A stretch of DNA of 64,000 nt from positions 115,710-179,709 of the forward strand of contig ML210197.1 of assembly GCA_004369085.1 (NCBI GenBank). Reading direction: 5' to 3'. The notes beneath the pieces are model-generated. The model made no database searches. It saw only the letters and a program-made list of their open reading frames with translations, and was not told where the DNA came from. Position numbers and translations under genes: made by a program. Of the stretch, positions 13,055-24,732 are shown piece by piece (within the stretch, counting starts at the first letter, position 1; every line of letters begins with the position of its first letter). Source of the stretch: Coprinopsis marcescibilis. Its lineage: Eukaryota; Basidiomycota; Agaricomycetes; Agaricales; Psathyrellaceae.

Positions 13055-14469
13055 ATGCGTCTGTCCACACAATTCGTGCTTCTTGCCGCGGCATTGGCGC
13101 ACAGCAGCGTCGTCCTGGCTTTTACTGTGCGTACCACACCCCATATCTTCCTTTATAATACAACCAGGACTGCCACCGCGGTCCAGGGCCCAGACAACCG
13201 AAGCGACCAGTATCTGATGTATTAATACTACCACAGGACTTGAGCGACAACGTTGCCGTCGTTGAGCGCGATGCCGATCTCACCGAATATGACACACGGG
13301 CGCTTAGTACCGACTGGGACCTCGAAGAACGCGACCTCGACTACACCGACGAGATCGACACACGAGAGCTTGAATTCGCCGACGACATCGACGCGCGCGA
13401 GCTCGAATTCACCGACGAGATAGACGCGCGCGAGCTCGAGTTCATCGACGACCTCGATGCGCGCGGTCTTGACGAGGACGACCTGCTGGCGCTGCGCGAA
13501 CTGGACGACGCAGAGCTCGACCTCGTAGCCCGGGACATCGAGTACGTCCTCGGGCTGGAGGCGCGCACCAGAACGAGGGCCGTCAGCCCGTCCAGGTCCA
13601 GTAGCGGTGGACCCAAGAGATCCACCGGGAACAAGCCCGCGGGGGGTCGTCCAGCCCGCAACTCCAATCCTGGCGCTGGCGCGAGGAATAGGAACGGAGG
13701 TGGGGGACGTGCTGGGGGTAGCTTTGGCGGTGGTGGGAGCCGTGCTGGGGGTAGCTATGGCGGCGGTGTGAGGCGTGGTGGAGGTGGAAGGGGAAGTGTG
13801 GGCGGTGTTCGACGGGGTAGCGTTGGTGCTGGGGGCCCGCGACGGAATTCAGCGGTTGCTGGTCGACCGAACTTGAAGGGCGGCGCTGGGCCTCGCGGTG
13901 GGCGCCCGGGATCTGGGACGCCTGCTCGTGGCGGGTGGTCAATCAGCCGTAACACCCAAGGAAGGCCTCGGGGAGGTCATGGCATTCGTACAACCGGAGG
14001 ACCTAGGCGCTCTGGCCAAGGCACTGGGACGCGTGGAGGCCAGCGTCCTAACCTTGCCAACGGAGGGCGCCCCACTCGCACTGGCGGAGGCGGGAAACGG
14101 GGCCTGAATGGAGCTGGAGGGGTTGGTCCTGGTAAAAGAGGGCTGAACCGAAATGTGCGAGGTGGAGCGATTCGAGCACCTGGCAAGACTCGGTCGTCTG
14201 TGCGCGGTGCAGGGAGGGGTAATGGGAACGGTGTTAAGATTAATAATGCTGCTGCTGCTGGCAGACCACGCCCCCGGCCAGTATCTCTTCCAAATGTCCC
14301 CAGGCCGCCTCTGCAGGTTCGACCCCCGGCACCTGCCACCCCTCCACCCGCAGCTGCCCCTGCCCCTGCCGCTCCTCAGTCACCCACCCGCCCAGGCTTG
14401 AGTCCTGAGAGGAAGGCAAAACTCTTCTCGTTCTTGGACAGGATGCGCAACCTTGCCAGACCGAAATAG
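13055..14469 (+). CDS. Secreted bipartite protein: acidic repeats, Gly/Arg-rich tail
   Basis: Two exons (13055-13126 and 13237-14469) give about 434 residues. Exon 1 is a signal peptide (MRLSTQFVLLAAALAHSSVV then LAFT). The acidic segment, about residues 30-130, has a clear 12-residue repeat of the type ELEFADDIDAR, four or more copies, ending near GLEARTRTR. The remainder is basic Gly/Arg-rich sequence with repeats such as RAGGSFGGGGS and RRGS, then a Pro/Ala segment and a more ordinary C-terminal stretch (PERKAKLFSFLDRMRNLARP) that could form an amphipathic helix. The intron lies just after the signal peptide, as in its three relatives. Function unknown. Basic residues after acidic repeats resemble a pro-segment neutralising a cationic product, but that is inference. 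Confidence 0.82.
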
Positions 14470-14853
14470 ACCTTGCTGCGGCACTTTCTGTCTCTCTCAG
14501 TTGTCTCAGGGATACGGCACTGGCTGCTCTTAGCAGATGCTGAATCCATTGTACCTTCCGTGTACCGATTACTACTCACTTTGTTGTTCATAACTGCTTG
14601 ATGATTATTTATTTGTTCAATTACGGCTTGCAGAGAAGTTCTTACCAGTTTTCGGATGACTTGTTAATTCTCGAATGACTGCACTTGAGCCTTGACAGTG
14701 GTATGACGAAAAAGGGGCTATGGGCCATCAAATTAGGATTAGGCACCGCTCCACACAGTTGTGGCTGTCCACCTTCTCTTCTCATCCAACGTCGTCATCC
14801 GCAGTGCTGTGCGTACGCTTTACAAGACTGGATGCACTGCACTTCTTTCTTTC

Positions 14854-14860
14854 TATAAAA
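14854..14860 (+). promoter_or_regulatory. TATA-like element before the chitinase
   Basis: TATAAAA sits only 12 bp before the ATG at 14872. If it is used as a TATA box, transcription would start inside the coding region, so it may be chance or may point to a shorter protein from a later ATG. Confidence 0.25.
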
Positions 14861-14871
14861 CCTCGGTCTAA

Positions 14872-16600
14872 ATGTCAGTTCACTCCCGGAATACCAGCTA
14901 CCAACGCGTACCCACAAACCCATCGTTCGACTCGTCCGAAGATCTCTCCACCGAAGAGTCCAAGTTCGCCAGCAACGTTAACAACAGGTCGAAGAGATCC
15001 ACAAGGGTTGTATACGCCGTCCTGGGGTTCATAGTAACCGCAATCCTTTTCTACTTTATCGGCAGACTCTCAGTCACCTTTCGATCTACGACGTCACCGA
15101 TCCTACCCGTAACACCGACAAATCCTGCCGTGGTCGCTGAACCTTCAAGTTCAATCCACCAAGTCCCACTACCGACTGCGACTCCCGTTCCCAACAAGAA
15201 CGATACAATGTCCATCACACATGGTGGAAAGAAGAGCGTTGGCTATTTCGTGAACTGGGGCATCTACGGGCGCAAATACCTCCCAAAATACATCCCCGTC
15301 AACGACCTAACGTAAGTTTTCTAGCCCTGACATCTCGATAATCGCTCAATTTCCACAGACACATTCTTTACGCATTCGCCAACGTCAACCCCTCGTCCGG
15401 GACGGTAGCCCTATCTGACGTGTGGGCAGACCAAGACATCCACTATCCAGGCGACACCTGGAACATCCCCGGCGGAGAGAAGCACCTCTTCGGCAACTTC
15501 AAAGCCATCTACCTGCTCAAGAAAAAGCACCGCCATCTGAAACTGCTCCTGAGCATAGGAGGGTGGACATACTCGCCGAACTTCCACCCGGTGGTCGTCG
15601 ACAGGGCAAAGCGAGCGGAATTCGTGCGCAGCTCCGTTGAGCTGCTCGATGACTATGGCTTGGATGGGCTTGATGTCGATTATGAATACCCCCGGGACGA
15701 GCAGGAGGCTCACGCGTATGTGGAGCTGTTGAAGGAACTGCGGCATGCGCTTGACCAGCGAGAGATAGAAAACGGGAACGGGTGCAGGTTCCTGCTGACA
15801 GTGCGTACACATCAATCTCTCGTCCAACTTCTGCGTATCGAATACTGACACTACTCTAGATTGCGGCTCCGTGTGGACCAGACCACTACAAAAAGCTGAT
15901 CGTCAAGGAGATGGACCGGTACCTGTCGTTCTGGAACCTCATGTCCTACGATTACTCGGGCTCCTGGGACACCATCGCGAACCACCAGGCGAACATGTAC
16001 GGCGCGCCCATAAACACCCACGACGCGCTGACGTTCTACACCTCGCACGGCGTCGAGCCCAGCAAGCTCGTGCTGGGGGTGCCGCTCTACGGACGGTCCT
16101 TTGCCAGCACCGGCGGGCCAGGCACCAAGTTCGAGGGGACGGGCCGCGGGACATGGGAAAAGGGCGTGTACGACTACCGCGTCCTCCCGCTGCCCTTCCA
16201 GTCGACGTATGTGTATAATGATGAGAATGTGATGGCGAGCTGGACGTTGGATGGCGTGGAAGGTGGCGAGATGGTCAGCTATGATACGCCGGTTGTTGCG
16301 AAACTGAAGGGCGAGTTTATACGCGATAATGGGTTGGGGGGGAGCATGTTTTGGGAGTTGAGTGGGGATAAGATGCCGAGTGCGACTGTGGAGGAGGTGG
16401 AGAATAAGAATGAGAGGGAGGCGAAGATGAAGGAGGCTGGGGAGGGGGTGGAGGTGGGTAAGGTGGTGCGGGAGGGGGAGAGTTTGGTTAGGGTTGTGAA
16501 GGAGGGGATGCTGGGGAGTGAAGGGCTGGATTTGTCCCCGAATTGGCTAAGTTATCCGAGAAGTAAATTTGATAATTTGAGGCAGGGTATGCAGCAATAA
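14872..16600 (+). CDS. GH18 chitinase with an N-terminal membrane anchor
   Basis: Three exons (14872-15311, 15359-15800, 15860-16600) give about 540 residues. It is predicted to hydrolyse chitin. The glycosidase family 18 barrel starts near KKSVGYFVNWGIYGRK, contains the substrate strand LLLSIGGWTYSPNF and the catalytic motif DGLDVDYEYP, where the final Glu is the acid/base. Later family markers are FWNLMSYDYSGSWD and LVLGVPLYGRSF. Instead of a cleavable signal peptide there are about 45 Ser-rich polar residues with the basic run NRSKRSTR, then a hydrophobic segment (VVYAVLGFIVTAILFYFIG), a type II anchor that would place the enzyme outside the cell or in the secretory lumen. After the barrel there is a charged Glu/Lys-rich tail. 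No carbohydrate-binding module is seen. It lies 400 bp after the second secreted-protein gene on the same strand. Confidence 0.93.
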
Positions 16601-17657
16601 GTTGTGTGGAAAGGTATCTTTACATGGATAGGACTCGGTAATAGGGGGAATCGTCATACGGATATATCATTTTGTAGCTTACTTCATTAATACTATGCAG
16701 AAACTGGCGTAATAGTACACCGTCTAATTCTTTAACCAACAATGCGACCATCAGTCCCCAGGCCAGAATCAAAGTAAATGTGTAGATCTTGTTGTCCGGA
16801 GTGCTGGTATCGATTCCAAACTTGTCATGAAGTGGCCCTTCTGGGGCATGGAATTACTGAACACATCGAGACAACTTGGTGTAATAATATACTGCAGGAT
16901 AACTTCCATTGGTCGGGAGTGAATACTATTGATTTATGAGTGATAAGAGGCGAAAGCAAAAGCAAAAGCAAAACCGAGTTAAAAGCGAACAAATGACGTC
17001 AGAGGCGAGCGGGTCAAATTGCGGCGACAGGCTGACAGATTGTGTCTAGGTAGCTACCAATGGTATCTGGCATCTGCCCAGACTCGTCGCCTTCTTCCAC
17101 CTTGAGCCTGCGCAGCATGGTATCGCGACGTTTTTGTCTTTCTTCGGGAGGGTCAGCCAGCTGCCAGGCTGAACCAAAGAGAGAGAATCAAGGAGAGAAC
17201 CTGTACCGACGATCATAACTTTGGCCACTAGGCGTCTCCTTTGCAACGAATTGGTTGGCACCAAGTGGCACTGATACCGGTGTCCGTTGCGTGCAAAGTC
17301 AAATTGTCGGGTAGTTGCGGTTGCGTGACTAACTCGGAGGATGGAGTGCATTGCGTCGAGTCCATCGCCCATTCAGGTGCGTGGCAACATGGAGGATTTT
17401 GCTGAAAAGTTACGAGCTGGAGGTATAAAAGGGACTCGGAGGAGCCACACAACTTGGAGACTTGTTGCTCTCCTTCGCTCGCCCATCTAAGTGCCACCAC
17501 TGGCAATCGTTGGCTGAGCACACTCTTGCGATTTTGAATGTCACGCCGTGACTCTCTGCGGTTTTTGTCGAGCAAGGCGCATTTGGATGTGCATGGCTGG
17601 AGAGTTATACGTGCCTCAACGTCTTTGTGAGTCTTTTTCTTTCTCTTTCTTCAGAAT
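16601..17657. other. Intergenic between chitinase and zinc-finger gene
   Basis: About 1 kb without a supported gene. Near 16960 there is a short AAAGC repeat (GCGAAAGCAAAAGCAAAAGC). The pyrimidine-rich run at 17630-17654 ends in TTCTTCAG just before the chosen ATG, so the next gene may have a leader intron (donor GTGAGT at about 17625). Confidence 0.45.
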
Positions 17658-18233
17658 ATGAATGGCACAAAGTGTCTTTCTGCTGTGGGTGTCGCCCCCA
17701 GACGGCCAAGACGCAGGCCAAGAGTGGCTAATCCCTGGACCAATCCACCCATTGGGCCCAAGAAACGCAAACGCAAGGCTCTCGACCTAACACTATCAGA
17801 TGTGCAGTGAGTCTGAGTCTTTAACTTTATTGCTTTGACTTGTTTTTATTAATATCCGGCTAATGTCCTGCGTAGCGTCGAACGATTCTACTACCTAAGC
17901 ACTGAGGCACGCTGGCACGGTTTCCCGCAGAAATGCCGCTGGGACCGCAACAACGACGGGAAGGAAGAATGCACAGAGCAGATCATGAACCACGCGCAGC
18001 TCCTGCAGCACGTCAAAGACCACCCGGAGGGCCTCTACAGCGAGATGGGGCTCGGCCCCATGGTACCGTCGAAAAAGCGCGTTGTGTGCATGTATAATAG
18101 GTGCTATAGGAAGTTTCTGTTTGGGTCGTTGCCGCCGCATCTGCTTAGCCATGGGAAGGGGAATTGCCCGCCTCGGCCGGGGAGTCAGAGCTGTGCGGAC
18201 CCGGTGTTTTTGGATGAAGATGCTGCTGCCTAG
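17658..18233 (+). CDS. Small nuclear protein with C2H2-like Cys/His fingers
   Basis: Two exons (17658-17806 and 17876-18233; intron GTGAGT to CGTAG) give about 168 residues. The N-terminus is very basic and contains PKKRKRK, which matches the classical monopartite nuclear localisation signal. Two Cys/His clusters follow. The first is CRWDRNNDGKEEC with a downstream HAQLLQHVKDH. The second is CMYNRCYRKF followed by PPHLLSH, with Cys-x4-Cys and His-x3-His spacing close to a C2H2 finger. This suggests a DNA- or RNA-binding regulator, but the family is not one I can name. The ATG was chosen because readings that start upstream and splice across 17625-17654 hit stops. Confidence 0.65.
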
Positions 18234-18736
18234 GGCGGTCAGACCTCGGACCAGGCGACCATCCAACCGGTGGCCCAGTAGCAAACTGCTCAACCCCTCC
18301 AGGTTCCTACCGTCTAGCCCACTCGGGTCAAGGCGTAATTTGGATGGCGATGGACGGGCGGGTTTGTGGCAGTTTACAGTTTACATAAAAATGCGAGCCT
18401 TGCGACTGTGATTCCGTTCCGAGTCGATGGTTGTCCTAGGCTGGTTGAGTCTTGGGCTTTTCTAACCTACTTTTAGCTCACCTCCTGCAAATATCAATTC
18501 ATCTAGAATTCCGATCATGCTATAGTCGAATGGGTTTGTTAAAACCAAATTGAATTGTTGAAGAAATGAAATATGCTGAGGATATTGTATAGCAGAGGAC
18601 AAAAAGCAGGGAGATAGAAAATACGATGATGTCAAGGAGCAGTCGGAGGTATAATCCGGGGAAATCGGATAAAAAGCAACACCGGACCAGCAGGGTTCTC
18701 GAGTTCAAGCTCCTTGGGTAGATTCATTCGGCAGGC
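18234..18736. other. Intergenic between convergent genes
   Basis: About 500 bp between the ends of two convergent genes, probably the two 3' untranslated regions. I see nothing else in it. Confidence 0.5.
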
Positions 18737-20101
18737 TCAGCACCAACGCTTCTTGACGCTGGACTTCTGAGACGACGCTTTGCTGAAAGCGGGCTGCGAT
18801 GTAGCACCAGTCTGACCATCCATGAACGATAGGACCAGTGCTTTCGTCTCTTGATACCCACCGCTGCTGTTCGAAGTGCTATGGGAAACCCGGGACTTGA
18901 ACAGGTTGTAGTCTTCTGCTTTATTCGGGTCCAAGTTGAACGGGTTCAAGCTGAATTCGGGTGAAAGGTGCAGGGACCTGGGAGGGGCGTAGCCCAGAAT
19001 GGGGTACCAGATGCCTTCGAAAATGGCTAGACCAAGGATGCGAATATACTGCACGGGGGTTCTGGCTATCGACCATTGGAGGTCTCGGAGGTGAGGATAG
19101 GCGGCGACTAAGGCTGGAGGCACCATTGCTGGTTTCTAGTGTACAATTACAGGTTAGACCGACCCACAGAGAGCGTTAGAGGAGGGCCTTACCACTAGAA
19201 TCGCGCTGTGTTGAATCAAACGGAGAACAGCGTACAAGCTTCCCGCGATGTAGTTCCATACCCAGGCGATGCTCCGCGGCTTGCCATGCGGGTGATCCTG
19301 AAGGGGAACGTTCAGTGGAAACAGAGACCCGGAAATCTGATGGGAAAGTGTGTTGTCAGAAGTTGCTGCTGCATGTTGTGAAACGGGGGACATACGTCGA
19401 TCGTGACAGAGAGTGTGACATCCGCGCTTGTGCTGTAAGGCAAAAATGCGTTGTCGAGCCGTTCAGCCCCTTTCATGTCCAGCAGGTCTAAGAGGGGCAT
19501 TCCGAATTTGCCATTGGTTGTTGGTACAGCGGAATATCCTGCTGCTGAGTTTGCTGACGGCATCACGGATTTTCGTGAATTCTGGGTTTTGCTGTATTGG
19601 CTGTCCTGGCGCTGTGGCGCAGCGATGCGTTCGCTACGGGGAAAGATGATCGCATACTCATCGACGTCACGGGAGAAGGTGCCCCCTACGTTGACGATTT
19701 TCGTCGGAACTGCACAGTCCAATCGAATGAGAGTTCCAGGCGGGTTGAGGAGCAGCAAGTTCCAGTACATTGCCTGTTGGGGGCTGAACTGGGCGGGAAC
19801 CGCGGGAAGGGGTTTGCTTCGATATGACATCGAGGCAATTCTGTTGAAACGGAAGCTGAGAATCCGGGGAGGGCTGTTTAGGCGCAACAGAGTGGTCCAT
19901 CGAAGGCTTTATACAGAAAGCCGTCGGGAGATTGACAGAGGACGAAGGTCCCAGCAGGCGACGTTGAGCAAGAGCCAGGTCCTAGCCCCTAGGGACGTTC
20001 GTTTTAGTCCATACAAATCTTAATGTACGAGAAGGACCTACCACGGTCACAGTGGCCCTCAGGATCAAGAGTAATTGTTTTATCTTGCGAGCCAGAGCCA
20101 T
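18737..20101 (-). CDS. Unrecognised protein with hydrophobic segments
   Basis: Read on the minus strand as five exons (20042-20101, 19915-19988, 19396-19873, 19193-19336, 18737-19135), about 384 residues. The last three exons are well supported: GT-AG borders, phase kept, ordinary protein composition. The first two, joined by a 41-bp intron, are tentative. The N-terminus MALARKIKQLLLILRATVTV is basic then hydrophobic and may be a membrane anchor. Later segments such as WNYIAGSLYAVLRLIQHSAI and IRILGLAIFEGIWYPILGY could be amphipathic or membrane-associated helices. The tail is Ser/Lys-rich and ends KKRWC. I do not recognise the family and propose no function. Confidence 0.6.
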
Positions 20102-23100
20102 TTTAGGCGGATTTTCGGGCACGAGCAACGCGAAACTATTGTCCAGGGATCCATTACTGCGAGGTATTTGTATGCATTGTCATTGGAGCCAAGTTCAAAA
20201 TGGACGCACCCTAAGGACTTCATCTCAGCATCATGAGAATGCCTCAGAGCTGAGCGCAATACAAGGAGACAAGCATTTGACTTTGCAACGTATTGCAAAG
20301 GTTGTATCTCCCCTTGGAAATACCGCAGATGAAGACGAATAAATCTATTCAGGGCGAATGAGCTTGTATATCCTTCAATCCGCTCACACATTAGCCTTTA
20401 TCTTCCCACAAATACTGAGAATACATACTTTGGAGGGCAGACGCGTCGTCGACGTCGTGGACGATGCCAAGCTGAGTCGTTCAATTTTGATGCCGGTCAA
20501 ACCCGCTGATCCAGTCTCTCGCGGTCGTTGTTGCCTGCCTTCCACCCTCTCGACCACATTTCTGCATTTTTTCTGCGAATAAGCCTCTTGTAATTCTCAG
20601 AAGATATGGAATACAACAAATTACTTACAAAAACGGAGGAGGAGGATCGGGATATGGGGCATAGTCTGTGCGGTATGTTCAATGATCTCCACTGGATATT
20701 CGTACTGTGTGACTGCAAGTTCGGATTTTTCTGGACTTTTGCGTGGGTTGCGATGCATTTGAGCTGCTTTTCGAGTTTCACCAAATAGTTTCGCCAACGT
20801 TTTGCTCACTGTGGGGTTCAACAGGTCACCAGTGTGCTTGAATTCAGGTGTTCAGAAGTGATTGAGAGCAGCGACACGCAAAACAGCATAGTGATACCCA
20901 GCGTGCGCAACTGCCCGATGTCCATCCTGAACTCCACAATTGCGACGAGGAACGGCGAGCGAAGCTTCTAGTCTGCGGGGAATTTTGCATATTGGGAGGA
21001 ATGATGTTGGTGAAGTGGTTTCCCCCAGGTCCAGCAAGTTTCGAGAAGAAGACTACGACGTCTGGATGACGAGCTGGCTCCAATCATATGGCTTCTGCGA
21101 TGTCCAGGGTTTTAGGAGAAGGTGAGACGGTGTAGTCATCCGCTGCGAAGTGTTCTGAAAATGACATGTTTCAGCGGGCAAGGTAGCGGAGGCGGGAACA
21201 GACATACACTATACACCTACATGAGGCCACCCTGAGGACAGGCCTGTCTTCATCAACTAGGCGAAGGTTTTCGTATCGTTTGCTGCCTGATTCCAGAGGC
21301 GAATGCTGGGTTACGGATGTCCCTATCTTTGACGAAGGGGCATTTCTCACCAGGCTGACAACCGGTGTTCACTCATGGAGCACAGTGGGGACTACATTGG
21401 TGAGTTCGACTCTTCCAATAGAATAACCTGTATCACTCACCTCAGCTTGAATGAGATAGGAACCACACACTCTCTTGCGCCTTGAACGCATATATACCCG
21501 CGAAAATAGGCGGAAGTGCTAGGTGCACGAACATCGTTGCCGCTAGTTCAGCTGCAGTGCCTGCAATCTGAGACAGTATTTCCGACCATGAGGTTACCGT
21601 GGCCCCCGACATTCTTCACTTGTCGAAGATCGTAGGGTCCAGGTTGGCCGACACCTATTGTGCTGCCTCGTCGTCCCTGATAGGACGGGGTTCACCTTCG
21701 ACATTCCGCGTTATCGCACTTCTGTCCCAGGAGGCTGATGAATAGTCTCCCGGCCTCGAGACACTCCAAGGATATCCTCTTCCAGATCGTCTTGAAGGTG
21801 GACTTCGTTGGCCACCAGCCCCTCTACTTGAATACGAAACCGGTGAATACGGCTCCCCCCGGACACACGGAAGCGCCGTCCCACCATGCAAATACGATAT
21901 CGCCCACTCCTTTGCATATTCGACCGTCCCTGGTTTCAATACCCCCCATCGTTCACGCAGCCTAGAGCAGGTCGTCGTCCACCCAACATCTTCGAATCCG
22001 CTGCAGGCGGCTAAATGTTGGGGGCGTGTCGGCGTTGGCTATCCGGGTACCAGTATCGAGCTTGAGAAGGTCATACTGACGGACAAGACACCTGGTTTCC
22101 TCATGGCCAGTCATTCAGTACCAAGTCGCCCAGAAATGGATATCGAAACCGTGTCGTATGCTCCAAAGACAGTGGTCGTTCGCAGTACCAGCGAACATCA
22201 ACCTCCAACCATATGGTGTGGTTGGTGCTCTGTACCCGGCTCCTTGACGAGGTGGAACGACTGGAATGTCATATTCGGCTTCAACAATTGAAGGGTGACA
22301 TCGAACCAAGGGTCCCAACGGTTGAAGATGCAACCTGAGCCGTGCATGAATGACATGGCAGGGGATGATGTCGAGTTGAGTGCTTCGCAGGGATCAACAC
22401 GATCGGGGAAGGCGGGAGGGGGTTCGGGATGCCCATGACAGCGATGATCCGCCTGTAGCGTCCCAAGTTGGGGAATATTGTGTATGTGCCAAGGGTCTCG
22501 AGGCTAGGTGGACATTGGCGGCCGTGGGCGCTGGTGATGCTGGGGACAGGGGAGGGACTGTGGTTGAAGGAAGGGAAGGAATCCATAAATCGAGACTGTA
22601 TGAGAACAAAGGACGACATCCATACCGTGAAAGTTTGTTCCAGTCGTGGCTAAGCCATACAGTGGTATGTCGTCTTGAAATGTCAGAGGAATCTTGGGGT
22701 GTATGCTTGGTGGGACGAGCAGGTCCTGTATCCAGGTGAGCCTTGTCTGCACAATGGTCCTTTGAACAGCCACTAACCTACGTTCTATGTGAGCTACTAA
22801 CATATGGCAGTGGTTCTTCGACGTTCCACGTTTGAGGTTCTGTGGACGGGCGACGAGCAAAGGACTGAAGCTCAGTCGCGGCCAGCATCATCAAAACTAT
22901 GGGCGAACTATTCTTGTAGCCTTGTTTGCTGCGTCCATAGAGCACTTCAACATGTGGATACAGGATTTGATCCTCTTCTCAACGACCATGGTATGTTCCA
23001 TATCCAGTCTCGTTCAGGAACACAACCTAATATTTGTTGCGTTCATCCAGCACCCCCCACCAATGAACATCGATGTTTGACCGACACACTTCCTCTTTCT

Positions 23101-23824
23101 TTCTCACATGACCTATAGAAACGGGGACCTTGTTTCGGCCCTGTATGTCCGCATCCAAGCGCGTTCCAGAGATCTCTCAGGTCCACTCTCTGATCGTTCA
23201 CGCCATCCAAATCTCCCACAGAAATTGACTCGGGCTATACCCCTTACGGAAAGATTGCACGCGGAATATCTGACGTTTAATTTCATACCACGATGAGCAG
23301 CCCTCATTTCCTATCCCACTAAAGACTAAACCCTGGACGCAGCCATCTTAGGACTTCGAGAAGCCTCTCACCGTGGTGGAAACGCTGGCCTTGGGCAGGG
23401 AAGACAGAATAAGGTTCTGGGGCCTGGTATCGATGATCTGGCGCGAATTAATTCGGCTCAGCCCCGCTTGAATCATATTATTTGGCCAGCCAAAACTGGA
23501 AGACCGCCCTGAAATTGGGCAAGGAACATTCTTTGGCGGAGTCCTTAAAACCCAGGCCTCGTTTTCTTACCTCTTTTTACGCAATTTATTTTTTCTTTCT
23601 CAACCACCACCATCACCACCCTCTCTCTCCGCCCCAGATTTCAGCCTGGGCCCTCTTTTCGCTCCCCTGCGACCTCATCCCCACCTCCCCACTCTCTCGC
23701 TTTTTTTCTTATTTCCTACAACTATTTACGGTTTTTACACGACATTTTAGACAAAATTCGGGTCTCACAGGGGCCAGCGACGCGGCTGTCCCACCTCCCC
23801 ATCCCTCCCATTTCAACAGTCATC
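20102..23824. other. Long stretch without an intact gene, possibly decayed coding sequence
   Basis: About 3.7 kb where I can build no intact gene. On the minus strand from 21614 a 56-codon frame begins MSGATVTSWSEILSQIAG and contains a plausible hydrophobic segment (LALPPIFAGIYAFKAQ), then stops. Further minus-strand pieces near 21.66-21.94 kb (with YLHGG) and 22.3-22.9 kb look protein-like but are in different frames. This could be one or two broken genes, perhaps of an alpha/beta-hydrolase, but that guess rests only on an HGG tripeptide. The last 200 bp (about 23580-23820) is pyrimidine-rich and probably the leader of the gene at 23825. Confidence 0.35.
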
Positions 23825-24590
23825 ATGAGCACTTTCCCACTGGATGACCTCCGCATTCCGGAACGTCACCAGCGTAAAGTACGGTTCGACTCTCTGCCAC
23901 TGCCTTGTCGGGCAGCTGTGCCTCGATCGCAGTCGTCCAAAGAGTCATTGGGAGCTTTGGCTACCCACCGTCACGTCCGTTTTGACACGCTTCCCAAACC
24001 GCAACCAGTCATTCAAACTGAAAACAATCCGTTAATGGTGAGCTTTTCGATGAAGATTGGGATGTACTGCTGGACGTGGTGCTGATTCCCATGGGCTTTT
24101 CTAGAGAGAAATCGATATGTGGAACGAAGGAAACCTTGCGTACAAGGTTGTTTACGATGTAAGGATCCTCGACTTGACGTTTTGCATCTTTGAGGTGGCA
24201 TTGACGTTTTCTGTCTTGTAGAGCGGGTGTGGCGAAGATGAGACTGATGATGAAACTTCCAAGCAACATTTGTGTGACGATACCGATGTCCTTGAACCTC
24301 CCGTACGCGACACCGTCTTCGAGGTTCGTTCTTCTTCTACATTGAAGATTTGACGTTCTGGGATTGCTGACGGTGTCTTCCTATCTTCAGCGCGTCCGGA
24401 GGCACTGCCTTCAGCTTCTGGCGATTCGATTCTGCAAGCAAGCCTAGCGTCAGAAACACCCCTCCAAACACGAAATAGACCGAACCACTCGATACCTGGA
24501 CCTGATTTCCCGACTCTTTCTTCCGCTGTACATACCAGCCCGCGGAGCTGGATCATCGAAATCTCTCGCCCAACCAAACGTTCGCTATGA
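23825..24590 (+). CDS. Small hypothetical protein with two RVxF-like motifs
   Basis: Four tentative exons starting at ATG 23825, with introns near 24037-24104, 24159-24221 and 24330-24391, and a stop at 24588-24590. The phase is kept if the third exon ends after GAGGTTC. Near the N-terminus the units RKVRFDSLP and RHVRFDTLP are about 41 residues apart. The first contains KVRF, a match to the RVxF motif used to dock on protein phosphatase 1. A middle acidic stretch (CGEDETDDETSK) and a Ser/Pro-rich end follow. The end of the gene is uncertain: protein-like sequence continues to about 24.9 kb, and a segment around 24.53 kb is repeated at 24.70 kb. It faintly resembles basidiomycete DUF6699 proteins, which I cannot confirm. 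Confidence 0.4.
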
Positions 24591-24732
24591 CACCGGGAAC
24601 TCGCTCTTCAGATGGTCTCCTTCTCCTGGTACCAGGGACCAGTGCAAGTTCCCAAGCTGTGAACGCCGAACACGCTCCTTTCGTTCAAGTTTTAACAATT
24701 TCCGCTGTACATATGCCAGCTCGCGGAGCTGG
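24527..24732 (+). repeat. Imperfect direct repeat of about 33 bp
   Basis: TTCCGCTGTACATACCAGCC followed by CGCGGAGCTGGATC (from about 24527) recurs as TTCCGCTGTACATATGCCAG followed by CTCGCGGAGCTGGGTC (from about 24699). It overlaps the end of the preceding gene and may record a small local duplication that altered the gene's 3' part. Confidence 0.5.

Noticed and set aside
17895..18293. A 132-codon minus-strand frame opposite the zinc-finger gene
   Set aside because: Opposite strand of an exon with clear Cys/His clusters and a matching splice site.
21655..22860. Possible alpha/beta-hydrolase fragments on the minus strand
   Set aside because: Only an HGG tripeptide supports it; frames change too often and no GxSxG motif is seen, so I describe the region only as possibly decayed.
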